Shown here: in pieces, positions 53,301-62,920 of the stretch | Numbering within the stretch: position 1 is the first letter of the stretch | Layout: the number at the start of each line of letters is the position of its first letter | From: an uncultured Desulfobacterales bacterium | GTDB lineage: Bacteria > Desulfobacterota > Desulfobulbia > Desulfobulbales > Desulfocapsaceae | Direction: 5' to 3' | DNA length: 64,000 nucleotides | NCBI GenBank assembly: GCA_937915545.1 | Contig: CALGIJ010000019.1 | Location: 62,001-126,000 of the forward strand | Made by a program: the position numbers and the translations under genes | The notes under the pieces: model-generated | What the model saw: the letters and a program-made list of their open reading frames with translations, nothing else | Told to the model about the DNA's origin: nothing | Database searches by the model: none

Positions 53301-54392
53301 TCAGGAGTCCTGGCCATTACGTTTGAGGACCACCTCGACATGGGGGAGGTAGCTCTTGAAGGCCTCGCCGTAGATCTCCCAGATGGTGATAAACAGGGCG
53401 GTGACGATCGGCCCGAGGATGATGCCGAGCAGGCCGAACATGGAGATGCCGCCCAAGGTGCCGAAGAGCACGAAGAGATCGTGCATCTCGGTGTCCTTGC
53501 CGACCAGCCGCGGCCGCAGAAGGTTGTCGAGGTTGCCGGCGACGCCGCCACAGAGCACGGCCAGCACTGCAACCCCGAAGAAGTCTCCGGTCAGGGCGAG
53601 GATGACCAGGGCTGGCAGCCAGACGATGGCCGTGCCGAAGGCGGGAATGATCGACATCACCGCCATCACCGAACCCCAGAAGACTGGGCCCTTGATGCCG
53701 GCGATGGCGAAGGCCAGGCCGCAGATGGCGCCCTGGACGACGCCGATGATCAGCGTACCCTTGATGGTCGCCCGGGTCACCGAAGTGAAGCGGAAGAGCA
53801 GCTTGCGCTCGTTGCTGTCGTCGAGGGGCAGGAAATAGAGGATTTTGCCCAGCAGGACGTTGCCCATAGAGAGGAAGTAGAACATGACGTAGAGCATGAC
53901 CACCGAGGAGAAGATGGCGTCGATGGTCACCTTGGTGAAGGAGGAAAGGGAGTCGATGAGAAAGGTGGTGACCGTGCCCACCAGTTCTCCGGCCTTCTGC
54001 ACGATGATGTCGCGATAGGGGAGGATTTCCTCGAAATAGGGAAATTTTTCGAGGACCGTGGAGAGGGTGGTCGGCTCCTTGATGAAACTCTGCACCCACG
54101 GGGTCACCGACTGGCCGACGCTGATCGCCTGGGCGACGATGAGGGTGATGATCACCGCCAGAGGGGTGAGCACGAGGAGGACGATGCCGAGGACGGTGAG
54201 AATCGAGGCGAGGTTTTCGCGGCCGCGCAGCCTGGCGGTGAGGCGGTGGTGCAGCGGGCTGACCATGGCGGAGAAGAGGCCGGCCATGAAAATGGCCATG
54301 AGGAACTGGCTGATCATCGAAAGGAACAGGGCGGAGATGGCCAGCGTAAGGAGGAGCAGGGTGGTCTTGCTGACGAGGTCCTTGTTGATCAT
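53301..54392 (-). CDS. AI-2E/PerM family membrane protein
   Basis: 363 residues, seven to eight helices. C-terminal family signature GNLDNLLRPRLVGKDTEMHDLFVLFGTLGGISMFGLLGIILGP (given here only for its key GN-D-RP and GG-FG residues, about 295-345), plus the PFGTAIVWLPA-like loop. Members include TqsA (autoinducer-2 export) and Na+/H+ antiporters; no specific role can be assigned. It precedes the EamA gene by 24 bp. Confidence 0.9.
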   Translation of the reverse strand: MINKDLVSKTTLLLLTLAISALFLSMISQFLMAIFMAGLFSAMVSPLHHRLTARLRGRENLASILTVLGIVLLVLTPLAVIITLIVAQAISVGQSVTPWVQSFIKEPTTLSTVLEKFPYFEEILPYRDIIVQKAGELVGTVTTFLIDSLSSFTKVTIDAIFSSVVMLYVMFYFLSMGNVLLGKILYFLPLDDSNERKLLFRFTSVTRATIKGTLIIGVVQGAICGLAFAIAGIKGPVFWGSVMAVMSIIPAFGTAIVWLPALVILALTGDFFGVAVLAVLCGGVAGNLDNLLRPRLVGKDTEMHDLFVLFGTLGGISMFGLLGIILGPIVTALFITIWEIYGEAFKSYLPHVEVVLKRNGQDS

Positions 54393-54501
54393 GGCGGGTT
54401 CTCCGCGGTGGATGAAAAGGGGCGCTGCAGCTGAATGGCATCGGGTCGGCAGCGGGCGGACGACAGGGTCGCAGCAAATTCAGGAAAAAGCAAGGCCTTT
54501 C

Positions 54502-54933
54502 TCAGGACGGGTGGCGGCGGTAGGGCTTTTTCCAGGGCTCGCGCTTCAGGCGCCGGCAGTCTGCCAAGGCCTGGAGGAAGGCTGCTGTCGCCAGCTCGGC
54601 ACAGTGGTATTGCGCCGGACCCAGAGAATCAAGGAAACGGTCGATTTCGGGGGCGCCCACCTGCCAGGCGTGGTCGAAGGTGGCGCCTTCGGTCAGCGTC
54701 GACACGGCATTGCCGCAGGCGACCATGGCGCTGCAGCCACGCACCTGAAAGGTGACCAGCTGCAGCAGTTCCCCGCTAAGGCGCAGGGAAAACTCGATCA
54801 TGTCGCCACAGGGGCTGCTGGCCTGGCCGTAGCCGTCGGCGTCCTGCAGCAGGCCGTAGCGTTCGGTCCGCGAGGCCATCTCCGCGAAGCGGGCGGAGCG
54901 TCCGGCCGGGGTCGGCAGGGAGTTGTCGTCCAT
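54502..54933 (-). CDS. NifU/IscU-like Fe-S cluster scaffold protein
   Basis: 143 residues. Three conserved cysteines in the IscU/NifU-N arrangement: SPCGDMIEF (Cys42), VRGCSAMVACGNAVS (about Cys66) and YHCAELATAAF (about Cys110). The Asp beside the first Cys needed for cluster transfer is present (CGD). There is no C-terminal NifU domain and no iscS/nifS, so the cysteine desulfurase is encoded elsewhere. It follows the bacteriohemerythrin gene by 26 bp on the same strand, so an oxygen/iron link is suggested. Confidence 0.85.
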   Translation of the reverse strand: MDDNSLPTPAGRSARFAEMASRTERYGLLQDADGYGQASSPCGDMIEFSLRLSGELLQLVTFQVRGCSAMVACGNAVSTLTEGATFDHAWQVGAPEIDRFLDSLGPAQYHCAELATAAFLQALADCRRLKREPWKKPYRRHPS

Positions 54934-54959
54934 GACCGCGGCCTCCTCGGGCTGTGCCC

Positions 54960-55364
54960 TCAGTGTACGCCCTTGGCCTGGAAGAAGGGCTTGTACTGCA
55001 TGTCTTCGGTGAGGATGTGATGGACCAGCCAGGTGGAGAGGAATTCCAGCAGGGCCTGGGAGAGGATGTTCGGGCCGACCTCGGCATTGCAGAACTCCTC
55101 GGTTTTGGCGATGAAGTCGCGATGCCGCCTCTCCTGCTCGTCCTTTTTCTCGTAGCCGTATTCGGCCATGAGGTACTCTTCGGCGCGAAAATGCTCGAGA
55201 GCGTAATCGGTCATGGCGGTGAGCAGTTCGGCGATGGTCTTGGGGTCGGTGAGAACCTTGCGCTCGTCAATGAGCCGGTTGATCATCGCCAGGAGCTTCT
55301 TGTGCTGCTCATCCATTGCCGCTACGCCGACGCTGAACTCTTCCCGCCAGGTGATGCTGTCCAT
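54960..55364 (-). CDS. Bacteriohemerythrin
   Basis: 134 residues. Four-helix O2-binding protein with a diiron site. His/Glu ligands visible: His in MDEQHKKLL, His and Glu in HFRAEEYLM, His in RRHRDF, His and Asp in VHHILTEDMQY. Useful for O2 scavenging or sensing in microaerophilic to anaerobic bacteria. ATG 55364 with GAGGAGA. Upstream of the NifU-like gene. Confidence 0.95.
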   Translation of the reverse strand: MDSITWREEFSVGVAAMDEQHKKLLAMINRLIDERKVLTDPKTIAELLTAMTDYALEHFRAEEYLMAEYGYEKKDEQERRHRDFIAKTEEFCNAEVGPNILSQALLEFLSTWLVHHILTEDMQYKPFFQAKGVH

Positions 55365-55497
55365 ACTTCTCCTCGTTACGCCAAGTGCCAGAGTTGCCAT
55401 GCCCTCACAGCGGCTGGAAAAGGCTTCCGTGCCATTCCTTGCCGGGGTGGCTGTCGTTTTTGCCAGCTGCCTGTCCTGCCCCGCCGATACGGCACGC

Positions 55498-55522
55498 CGC
55501 GCGGGAGGAGTACCTCCCTCGC
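55498..55522. repeat. Hairpin downstream of bacterioferritin gene
   Basis: CGCGGGAGG-AGTA-CCTCC-CT-CGCG folds into a stable stem-loop 20 bp beyond the bacterioferritin stop codon, in the 178-bp gap before the bacteriohemerythrin gene. It probably protects or ends the transcript; no T-run. Confidence 0.45.
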
Positions 55523-55542
55523 GGCGTAATTGAAACCGTCAG

Positions 55543-56040
55543 TTACTCGGCGGGGACGCCGGCGCCGCGGTTGCGGCTGCGCTCGATTGACTGCAGGGCG
55601 AGGTAGCGCTCGCCGAACCGCTTGAGGTTATCGAGTTCGATATCATACTGGTCGTAATGGCGCTCTTCGTCGACCACCAGGTCCTCGAAAATCTTCTTCG
55701 AGGCCGAGTCGGCGTTGGCGCTGCACTCGTTGGCCCAGAGGTTGTAGCTGCGGGCGCTGTCGACCTCCATCTGCCTGGCCATCTCGAGCATCTTGGCGAC
55801 ATCCTGGACCTTCTCCACCGCTGCCGAAGCCTTGAGCTCCACCTCTCCCTTGAGGAAGAGGATACGTTCGGCAAGACGCTCGACGTGCATCATCTCTTCG
55901 ATGGCGGTTCGCTTGAAGAGCCCGGCGAGCAGGTCATAGCCCTGGTCGTCGCAGTGGAAGTGAAAATACATGTACTGATGCAGGGCGGTAATTTCGTCGG
56001 CGATGGCGCGGTTGAGAAGTTCGATACTCTTGTCGTGCAT
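55543..56040 (-). CDS. bfr: Bacterioferritin
   Basis: 165 residues. Iron storage and detoxification. The ferroxidase ligands are all present: Glu in ADEITALHQYMY, Glu and His in AIEEMMHVERLAERI (heme Met at the EMMH position), Glu in QMEVDSARSYN and Glu/His in VVDEERHYD. Start ATG 56040 after GAGGAA. It is 63 bp from the citrate synthase stop. Confidence 0.95.
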   Translation of the reverse strand: MHDKSIELLNRAIADEITALHQYMYFHFHCDDQGYDLLAGLFKRTAIEEMMHVERLAERILFLKGEVELKASAAVEKVQDVAKMLEMARQMEVDSARSYNLWANECSANADSASKKIFEDLVVDEERHYDQYDIELDNLKRFGERYLALQSIERSRNRGAGVPAE

Positions 56041-56102
56041 GTGTTCCTCCTGGTTCCTGTTGGTGCCGGCGACGGGGGGTCTCCGGCCTGGTATTTTTTT
56101 GT

Positions 56103-57389
<1,287 letters not shown>

Positions 57390-57580
57390 AGTGTGCTCCC
57401 GAGGGTGAGGGTGGCCTGTCATTGCAACGTTTGGACGAAGAAAATTTTCCCCCAAAGAATAGCAATCATTTATGGCGGTGCAAGGTAAAAACGGTGCGCT
57501 GCGGCAAATGCGGCGCAGGACTGTGGCCGGGGAGAGGACCCTTACGGGGGTAAGCGACGGGGCGGGGAGGAGAGAGTTGC

Positions 57581-57655
<75 letters not shown>

Positions 57656-57717
57656 TCGTGGAGGCGATGCGCTGGGTTTTTAGCAGAAGCGGGCGGCGAA
57701 GTCAAATGAAAAAATCT

Positions 57718-59139
57718 TCACCGGCCACCCTGTCGCTGCCCAGCGCGGAGACCGTCGGCGAGCCTCTCCAGGCCGCGGCGGATGTCGGTGGTGTCGAGGT
57801 TGCCGTAGCCGAGGAGGAGCTCGTCCTGGTGGGTTTCGGCGTCGATGGCGTGGGTGGCCACCGCATAGAGACGGACCCCGCGTCGCTCCATGGCGGCGAA
57901 GAACTCGCCTGAGAAGGTGCGGCCGGGGAAGCGGGCGACGAGGTGCAGGCCGGCGCTGCTGCCAAGAATGTCGACATCATTACCGAAGAGGTCTTTGAGG
58001 GTGGCCACCGTCTCGTCGCGGCGTCGACGGTAGTGGGCGCGCATGGTGCGCAGGTGGCGCAGGTAGTGGCCCTGGTCGATGAATCTGGCCAGGGCCAGCT
58101 GGCTGATGACCTCGTTGTGCAGGTCGCTGTGCCACTTGTGGCTGCGACCCTGCTCCACCAGGGGGACGGGGAGGATGAGGTAGCCGAGCCGCAGGGCCGG
58201 GCAGAGCGTCTTGCTGAAGGTGCCGATGTAGATGACACGCTCGGGGAGCAGGCCGTGCAGGGCGCCAATGGGCGGCCCTTCATAGCGGAATTCACTGTCG
58301 TAGTCGTCTTCGACGAGATAGGCGCCGCACTTCCTGGCGTAGTTGAGCAACTCGATACGTCGCTGGATGGGCATGACCGCACCGCAGGGAAACTGGTGCG
58401 AGGGGGTGGTGTAGACGAAGGCAGGGGCGAGGTGCTCCGGTAGCAGTGCAGTGCGCAGGCCGTCGCCGTCCACTGCCACCGGATGCAGTCTGCCGCCGTG
58501 GGAGGCGATGATGGAACGGATGTCCCGGGTGATCGGGTCTTCGATGATCACCTCCTGCCTGTTACCCAGCAGCAGTCGGCAGACGATGTTGATCGCCTGG
58601 GTGGTGCCGCCGGTGATGACGACCTGTTCGGGGTGGCAAACCACCTGACGCCGCGCCACGACAGAGTCGCAGATGGCCTGGCGCAGTTCGCTGCGCCCCT
58701 CGGGATGGCCGTAGGCAAGGGTCTTCTGCGGGGGGAGGGCGAGGACTTCACGCACCCTGGCCAGCCACAGGCGCGACGGAAACATGGCCAGATCGGGGGT
58801 GCCGGGGCGGAAGTTGATGACTCCCGGGGGACTGTCGTAGCCCATGTGCAGCGGCGCGACCGCAGGCGGGGGCGGTCTCTCGCCGGCGCCGGGAAAGGTC
58901 GCCCCGGCGGCGACGAAGGTCCCGGAACCCCGGCGAGCGGTGACGAAGCCTTCGGCGAAGAGCAGGTCGTAGGCCTCGAGAACCACATTGCGGGAAAGGC
59001 GCAGGCTGGCGGCAAGTTCGCGGCTGGCCGGCAGTCGTCGCCCCGGCGCCAGCGTTCCGTCGAGGATCTGGCGCCGCATGGCCCCGTAAAGCTGGGTGAC
59101 CAGGGGGATGGGAGCCTGTCGGTCGAGATCTATCCACAT
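57718..59139 (-). CDS. MocR/PdxR family transcriptional regulator (GntR HTH plus aminotransferase-like domain)
   Basis: 473 residues. Residues 1-75 are a GntR winged helix (PIPLVTQLYGAMRRQILDGTLAPGRRLPASRELA, then LRLSRNVVLEAYDLLFAEGFV). Residues about 110-470 are a class I aminotransferase fold that binds PLP; the Schiff-base Lys is in IGTFSKTLCPALRLGY and the Asp in LVEDDYDSEFRY. MocR proteins control pyridoxal, GABA or taurine functions and often the gene beside them. It is divergent from a DMT transporter, whose expression it probably controls. Confidence 0.93.
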   Translation of the reverse strand: MWIDLDRQAPIPLVTQLYGAMRRQILDGTLAPGRRLPASRELAASLRLSRNVVLEAYDLLFAEGFVTARRGSGTFVAAGATFPGAGERPPPPAVAPLHMGYDSPPGVINFRPGTPDLAMFPSRLWLARVREVLALPPQKTLAYGHPEGRSELRQAICDSVVARRQVVCHPEQVVITGGTTQAINIVCRLLLGNRQEVIIEDPITRDIRSIIASHGGRLHPVAVDGDGLRTALLPEHLAPAFVYTTPSHQFPCGAVMPIQRRIELLNYARKCGAYLVEDDYDSEFRYEGPPIGALHGLLPERVIYIGTFSKTLCPALRLGYLILPVPLVEQGRSHKWHSDLHNEVISQLALARFIDQGHYLRHLRTMRAHYRRRRDETVATLKDLFGNDVDILGSSAGLHLVARFPGRTFSGEFFAAMERRGVRLYAVATHAIDAETHQDELLLGYGNLDTTDIRRGLERLADGLRAGQRQGGR

Positions 59140-59210
59140 GGCAGGGAAAGGGGGAAAGGGGGATGGGGCGGCCGGTGGGGCGCACATTGGTACCCTGAAA
59201 ATAGGAAATA

Positions 59211-59242
59211 GTGGCTCTGTTGTAAACCACTTTGTGGCGCTA
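59211..59242 (+). repeat. Direct repeat between MocR and the DMT transporter gene
   Basis: GTGGCTCTG (59211-59219) and GTGGCGCTA (59234-59242) repeat with starts 23 bp apart, about two helical turns, as is typical of MocR/GabR operators. A weak inverted pair GTGG-N12-CCAC overlaps it. Confidence 0.45.
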
Positions 59243-59279
59243 GCCTGGGCGAAATTCAACCGCCACGGGAGGTATGAGG

Positions 59280-60254
59280 ATGTTTCGAAACAGCAGCCAC
59301 GAACAACAACGCACGCAAAGGGCGCAATGGGAGCAAAAGGCGCAATGGGGGGCGATGGCCATGCTGGTCGCCGCCATGAGCCTTGCCGGCAGTTCGGTGG
59401 TGGTCGGCAAGCTGCTGGTGGCGACGCTGCCGGTCTTCGTCTCCACCTTCCTCTCGCTGGCGGTGGCGCTGTTCTGCCTGCTGCCCCTCATGGCGGGACG
59501 TTTCACCGAGCTGACAGGGCTCTCCCGCCGCGAGATAGCTTACCTCGTCCTGCAGGCTCTGTGCGGCATCGTCCTCTTCCGTGTCTTCACCCTCTACGGC
59601 CTGCAGCGTACCGGGGCGCTGCAGGCCGGGCTGATCACCGGGGCGACGCCCCTGGTGCTGGCCCTGTTCTCGAGGGCCTTCCTCGGCGAGGTCATGCCGC
59701 GAGGCACCGCCGTGGCGGTGTTCCTCGCCGCTGTCGGCTGTATGGCAGTCAGTGTCGGTTCAGGCGGGGATGGGGGGCAGGGCAGCCTGAGCGGCAGCCT
59801 GCTGGTGGGGGCGGCAGTAGTCTGCGAGGCCTTGTTCACCATCTTCCGCAAGCGGATCAGCGCTTCGGTGACGGCAACCACCAATACCTTCGTGCTGGTC
59901 CTGTGCAGCCTGGTGCTAGTGGCGCCTGCCGCGCTGGTGGAGTTGGCCGGGTTGCCGGCGCCTCCCGGTGGCGGGGCCATCGCCGCACTGCTCTATTACG
60001 GCGCCATCGCCACGGTGCTCGCCTATCTCCTGTGGACGGCTGCCGTGGGGCGTGTCAGCGGGGCCCTGGCCGGGGTGGCCACCGCGGCCATGCCGGCCAG
60101 CTCGGTGCTCCTTGCCGTGGCGGTTCTCGGTGAACGGCTGCTGCCGCAGCACCTGTGCGGGGCGGCGCTCATCGTCGTCGCGGTGATTCTCGCCGCTCTG
60201 TCGTCCTCGCCCCGTCCGGCCCTTATTCGGGAAGGAGGTCGTAATAGAAGGTGA
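59280..60254 (+). CDS. EamA/DMT superfamily transporter (MocR-linked)
   Basis: 324 residues, ten hydrophobic helices in two EamA repeats (LVAAMSLAGSSVVVGKLLVA; GLQRTGALQAGLITGATPLV; GALAGVATAAMPASSVLLAVAVLGERLL). ATG 59280 chosen with GGGAGG seven bases upstream; ATG 59274 is also in frame. The divergent PLP-binding MocR regulator suggests the substrate is an amino acid, amine or vitamin B6-related compound (inference). The 3' end overlaps the convergent DHH-CBS gene by 32 bases. Confidence 0.9.
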   Translation: MFRNSSHEQQRTQRAQWEQKAQWGAMAMLVAAMSLAGSSVVVGKLLVATLPVFVSTFLSLAVALFCLLPLMAGRFTELTGLSRREIAYLVLQALCGIVLFRVFTLYGLQRTGALQAGLITGATPLVLALFSRAFLGEVMPRGTAVAVFLAAVGCMAVSVGSGGDGGQGSLSGSLLVGAAVVCEALFTIFRKRISASVTATTNTFVLVLCSLVLVAPAALVELAGLPAPPGGGAIAALLYYGAIATVLAYLLWTAAVGRVSGALAGVATAAMPASSVLLAVAVLGERLLPQHLCGAALIVVAVILAALSSSPRPALIREGGRNRR

Positions 60255-61524
60255 GGATGTCGGTACGGGTAACGATGCCGATCATCTTGTTGTCCTGAAC
60301 CACCGGCAGGTGGCCGACATCGTTCTCGATCATTAGGCGGGCAGCGGTGGTCGGCGACTCCCCCGGGCCGATGCTGAGGATCTTGCGGGCCATGAAGGCC
60401 TTGACCGGGCTGTCCCACTGGCTGTCCTTCTTGACCTTCTTGAAGTCCCAGAGGACGATGATGCCCTGAATATCGTCTCCCTCGGTGACCATGACGCCAC
60501 GGATCTTATGGGTGGTCATCAGTGCCTGCACGTCGCGCATCGGCGTGTCGGGGCCGACCGAGATCACCGGGAACGACATGATGTCGGCGATCTTGACCGT
60601 TTCGCTGCTCTTTTTGGCGAGGATGGCGCTGATCGAGTCGATGATTGCCTCGGCGGACATCTCGGCATTTTTCACCGTCGCCGAGCCGGCGCCGGCATGG
60701 CCGCCACCGCCGAATGACTGGAGGATTTCGCCGATGTCGATGCCCTCGACCCCGCTACGGCCGATGATGGCGTGGCGGTCGTCGCTGCTGAAGATGACGA
60801 ACAGGGCGTCGACATTGACGATCTTGCGGTACATGCTGACCACCGCGGCCAGGTTGGGCACCTTCTTGTCGAGGGTGACATGGTTGAAGCCGATGGAATT
60901 GCCGCAGATGGTGCGTTTTTCCGTCTTCTTCATCATCTCGAAGAGGATCTCCTTCTGGTTTTCCTCATAGGGCGGGTTGAGGAAGAAGCCGGCGACGTTG
61001 AGGTCGGCGCGGTTGTCGAGGAGATAGGCGGCGGCGCGGGCGTCATCGGGGGTGGTGCCGGGGAAGGAGAGGTGGCCGGTGTCCTCGTAGAGGCCGATGA
61101 GCAGCACGGTGGAGTCGAGGGGGGTGAGTTGCAGGCCGCGTGCCTCCATCTCGCGGGCGAAGAGGGTGACGGTGGAGCCGATGCGCTCCTTGTAGGTCCG
61201 GTGGGCGACGATATCGCCCCCGCCCGCGGGGTGGTGATCCCACAGTTCGATGACCAGGTCGTCCCGTGCCGCGAGTTTGTCCATGCGGTCGAGGCGCTGC
61301 CACTGGTCGGTGTCGACGACCACCAGCTTGCGCACCTTGTCGTGCTTGACCTCCTGGGGGAGGATGAGGTTGAAGGCGGTCTTGTGGGTGGAGAGGAAGC
61401 GTTCGACGTTCTTGTTGGTCATCTTCGGCACGACGCCGACGCAGCCGGGGTAGAGGATGGTGGCGGCGATGACCGAGGCGAGGCCGTCGAAATCGGTGTT
61501 CTTGTGGGTGGTGGCGATGATCAT
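60223..61524 (-). CDS. DHH-DHHA1 phosphoesterase with two CBS domains
   Basis: 433 residues. Residues about 1-310 are a DHH/DHHA1 phosphoesterase: HKNTDFDGLAS, VVVDTD, LWDHHPAGG (the DHH motif near residue 97), and FGGGGHAGAGSAT. Residues about 315-430 carry two CBS repeats (ISVGPDTPMRDVQALMTTHKIRG; IGPGESPTTAARLMIENDVGHLPVV), which usually bind adenosine nucleotides. Relatives in Deltaproteobacteria can have a poly(A) polymerase/CCA domain after CBS; here it is absent, and PcnB is separate in the window. Likely a nucleotide or oligonucleotide phosphodiesterase regulated by nucleotides; substrate unknown. Confidence 0.9.
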   Translation of the reverse strand: MIIATTHKNTDFDGLASVIAATILYPGCVGVVPKMTNKNVERFLSTHKTAFNLILPQEVKHDKVRKLVVVDTDQWQRLDRMDKLAARDDLVIELWDHHPAGGGDIVAHRTYKERIGSTVTLFAREMEARGLQLTPLDSTVLLIGLYEDTGHLSFPGTTPDDARAAAYLLDNRADLNVAGFFLNPPYEENQKEILFEMMKKTEKRTICGNSIGFNHVTLDKKVPNLAAVVSMYRKIVNVDALFVIFSSDDRHAIIGRSGVEGIDIGEILQSFGGGGHAGAGSATVKNAEMSAEAIIDSISAILAKKSSETVKIADIMSFPVISVGPDTPMRDVQALMTTHKIRGVMVTEGDDIQGIIVLWDFKKVKKDSQWDSPVKAFMARKILSIGPGESPTTAARLMIENDVGHLPVVQDNKMIGIVTRTDILTFYYDLLPE

Positions 61525-61772
61525 GGACGATGGCCGGTGAAGGTTGCGGAAAAAGGCGCCAAATCGGCCCTACTATACAAAAGCTCCGCGGAAAGGCAAG
61601 GCAATAGACAGGGTGGTGGACAGGCACAGGCCCTTGCCCGGGGAGGCCAGGCAGGGTATGGTTGACGCGCACGACAACGAGGCCAGGCTCCACCGGCACC
61701 TTCGTCTCGACAAGGAGCCGGCGAAGACCTCGTCAAGATCATCTCAGGATACCAACCATTCCAGGAAAGTAC

Positions 61773-62906
61773 ATGGGCGAGCCGTTCCCCGACCATACAC
61801 TCCGGGCCTTGTGGCTGTCGCAGCTGCAGCGCGAATTCCTCGACATCTGCCAGTGCCACCGGGTCGAGCTGCCCCTGCCCATCTTCCAGCTCTCCCCTTC
61901 CCGTCGCCTCTACGGCAGCTGGCAGGAGGAGACCGGTATTCTCACCCTCAGCGTCCACCTCATCGCCGGCCATCCGTGGACGGTGGTGCTGCAGGTTCTC
62001 AAGCATGAGATGGCCCATCAGCTGGCCTGCGCCCGTGGGCGTCTGGGGACGCCCCACGGGCCGGCCTTCCAGGAGGCCTGCGAACAGCTCGGGGTGCTGC
62101 CCGAGTTCCGCCGACCCGGGTTGCTGGAGGGGGAGGCGGTGGCCGCGGCCGTGGCCGGGGAGGAACCTTCGCCCGAGGGCCGCAAGTGCCTGGAGCGCAT
62201 CGAGAAGCTCCTCGCCCTGGGGCGTTCCAGCAATGAGCACGAGGCCGCCCTGGCCATCGACAAGGCCCGGACGTTGCTCGCCCGGCATCATCTGCACTGT
62301 CTCGCCGAAGGCGGGGTGTCGCGTTTCGCCTCGCTGGTGATCGAGCTGCGCTGCAGCCGTGTCGCCACCTATCGCAAGCATATCTGCGCCTTGCTCAAGG
62401 ACTGCTTCGCGGTGCGCGTGGTGCTGGGGGAGCTCTATGACGCCTCCTGCGACCGGGTGTGCAAGACCATCGAGCTCTTCGGCTCCCGCGAGAAGGTGGC
62501 GGCCGCCGAGTACTGCTATCATTTTCTCGAACACCGCCTGCCGTCCTTGTGGGCGGCGCATCGCCAGGGTCTCTCCCGGGGGGCGCGGCGGTCGAGCTAC
62601 TATCTGGGGGTGTTGCGCGGCTTCCGCGAGCGGCTGACCCTGCGGTCAGGCGAGGAGGAGGTTCCTTCCCTGCCGCCTGAGGCCAAGGCCTTGATGGTTA
62701 TTGAGGAAGAACGCCTGCAATGGTTTGTCGCTCTGCGCTTTCCGCGGTTGCGCCGGGTGGCGGGCCGGGGGGCGCGGGTGGACGGCGGGCTCTACCATGC
62801 CGGGGTTGCCGCCGGGCGGGAGCTGCAGCTGCGCAGCGGCGTCGATGGCGGCCGCGGCCCTCTGCCCCTCCTCGGCCAAGGCGAGTCCTCGCAAATAACG
62901 CAGTAA
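61773..62906 (+). CDS. SprT-like zinc-protease domain fused to DUF2786
   Basis: 377 residues. An N-terminal SprT-like domain has a zinc motif HEMAHQLAC near residue 80 (Glu is the putative catalytic base) inside VVLQVLKHEMAHQL. It is followed by DUF2786 (CLERIEKLLALGRSSNEHEAALAIDKARTLLARHH) and a long C-terminal region. SprT domains in eukaryotes repair DNA-protein crosslinks; in bacteria the role is unclear. ATG 61773 follows AGGAAA. It is 14 bp before the DUF4442-Mth938 gene and probably forms an operon with it. Confidence 0.82.
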   Translation: MGEPFPDHTLRALWLSQLQREFLDICQCHRVELPLPIFQLSPSRRLYGSWQEETGILTLSVHLIAGHPWTVVLQVLKHEMAHQLACARGRLGTPHGPAFQEACEQLGVLPEFRRPGLLEGEAVAAAVAGEEPSPEGRKCLERIEKLLALGRSSNEHEAALAIDKARTLLARHHLHCLAEGGVSRFASLVIELRCSRVATYRKHICALLKDCFAVRVVLGELYDASCDRVCKTIELFGSREKVAAAEYCYHFLEHRLPSLWAAHRQGLSRGARRSSYYLGVLRGFRERLTLRSGEEEVPSLPPEAKALMVIEEERLQWFVALRFPRLRRVAGRGARVDGGLYHAGVAAGRELQLRSGVDGGRGPLPLLGQGESSQITQ

Positions 62907-62920
62907 GAGGTGAAGTGGCG

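Noticed and set aside
52464..54434. 656-residue plus-strand open frame
   Set aside because: Antisense to the EamA and AI-2E transporters; charged low-complexity protein typical of GC-rich antisense frames.
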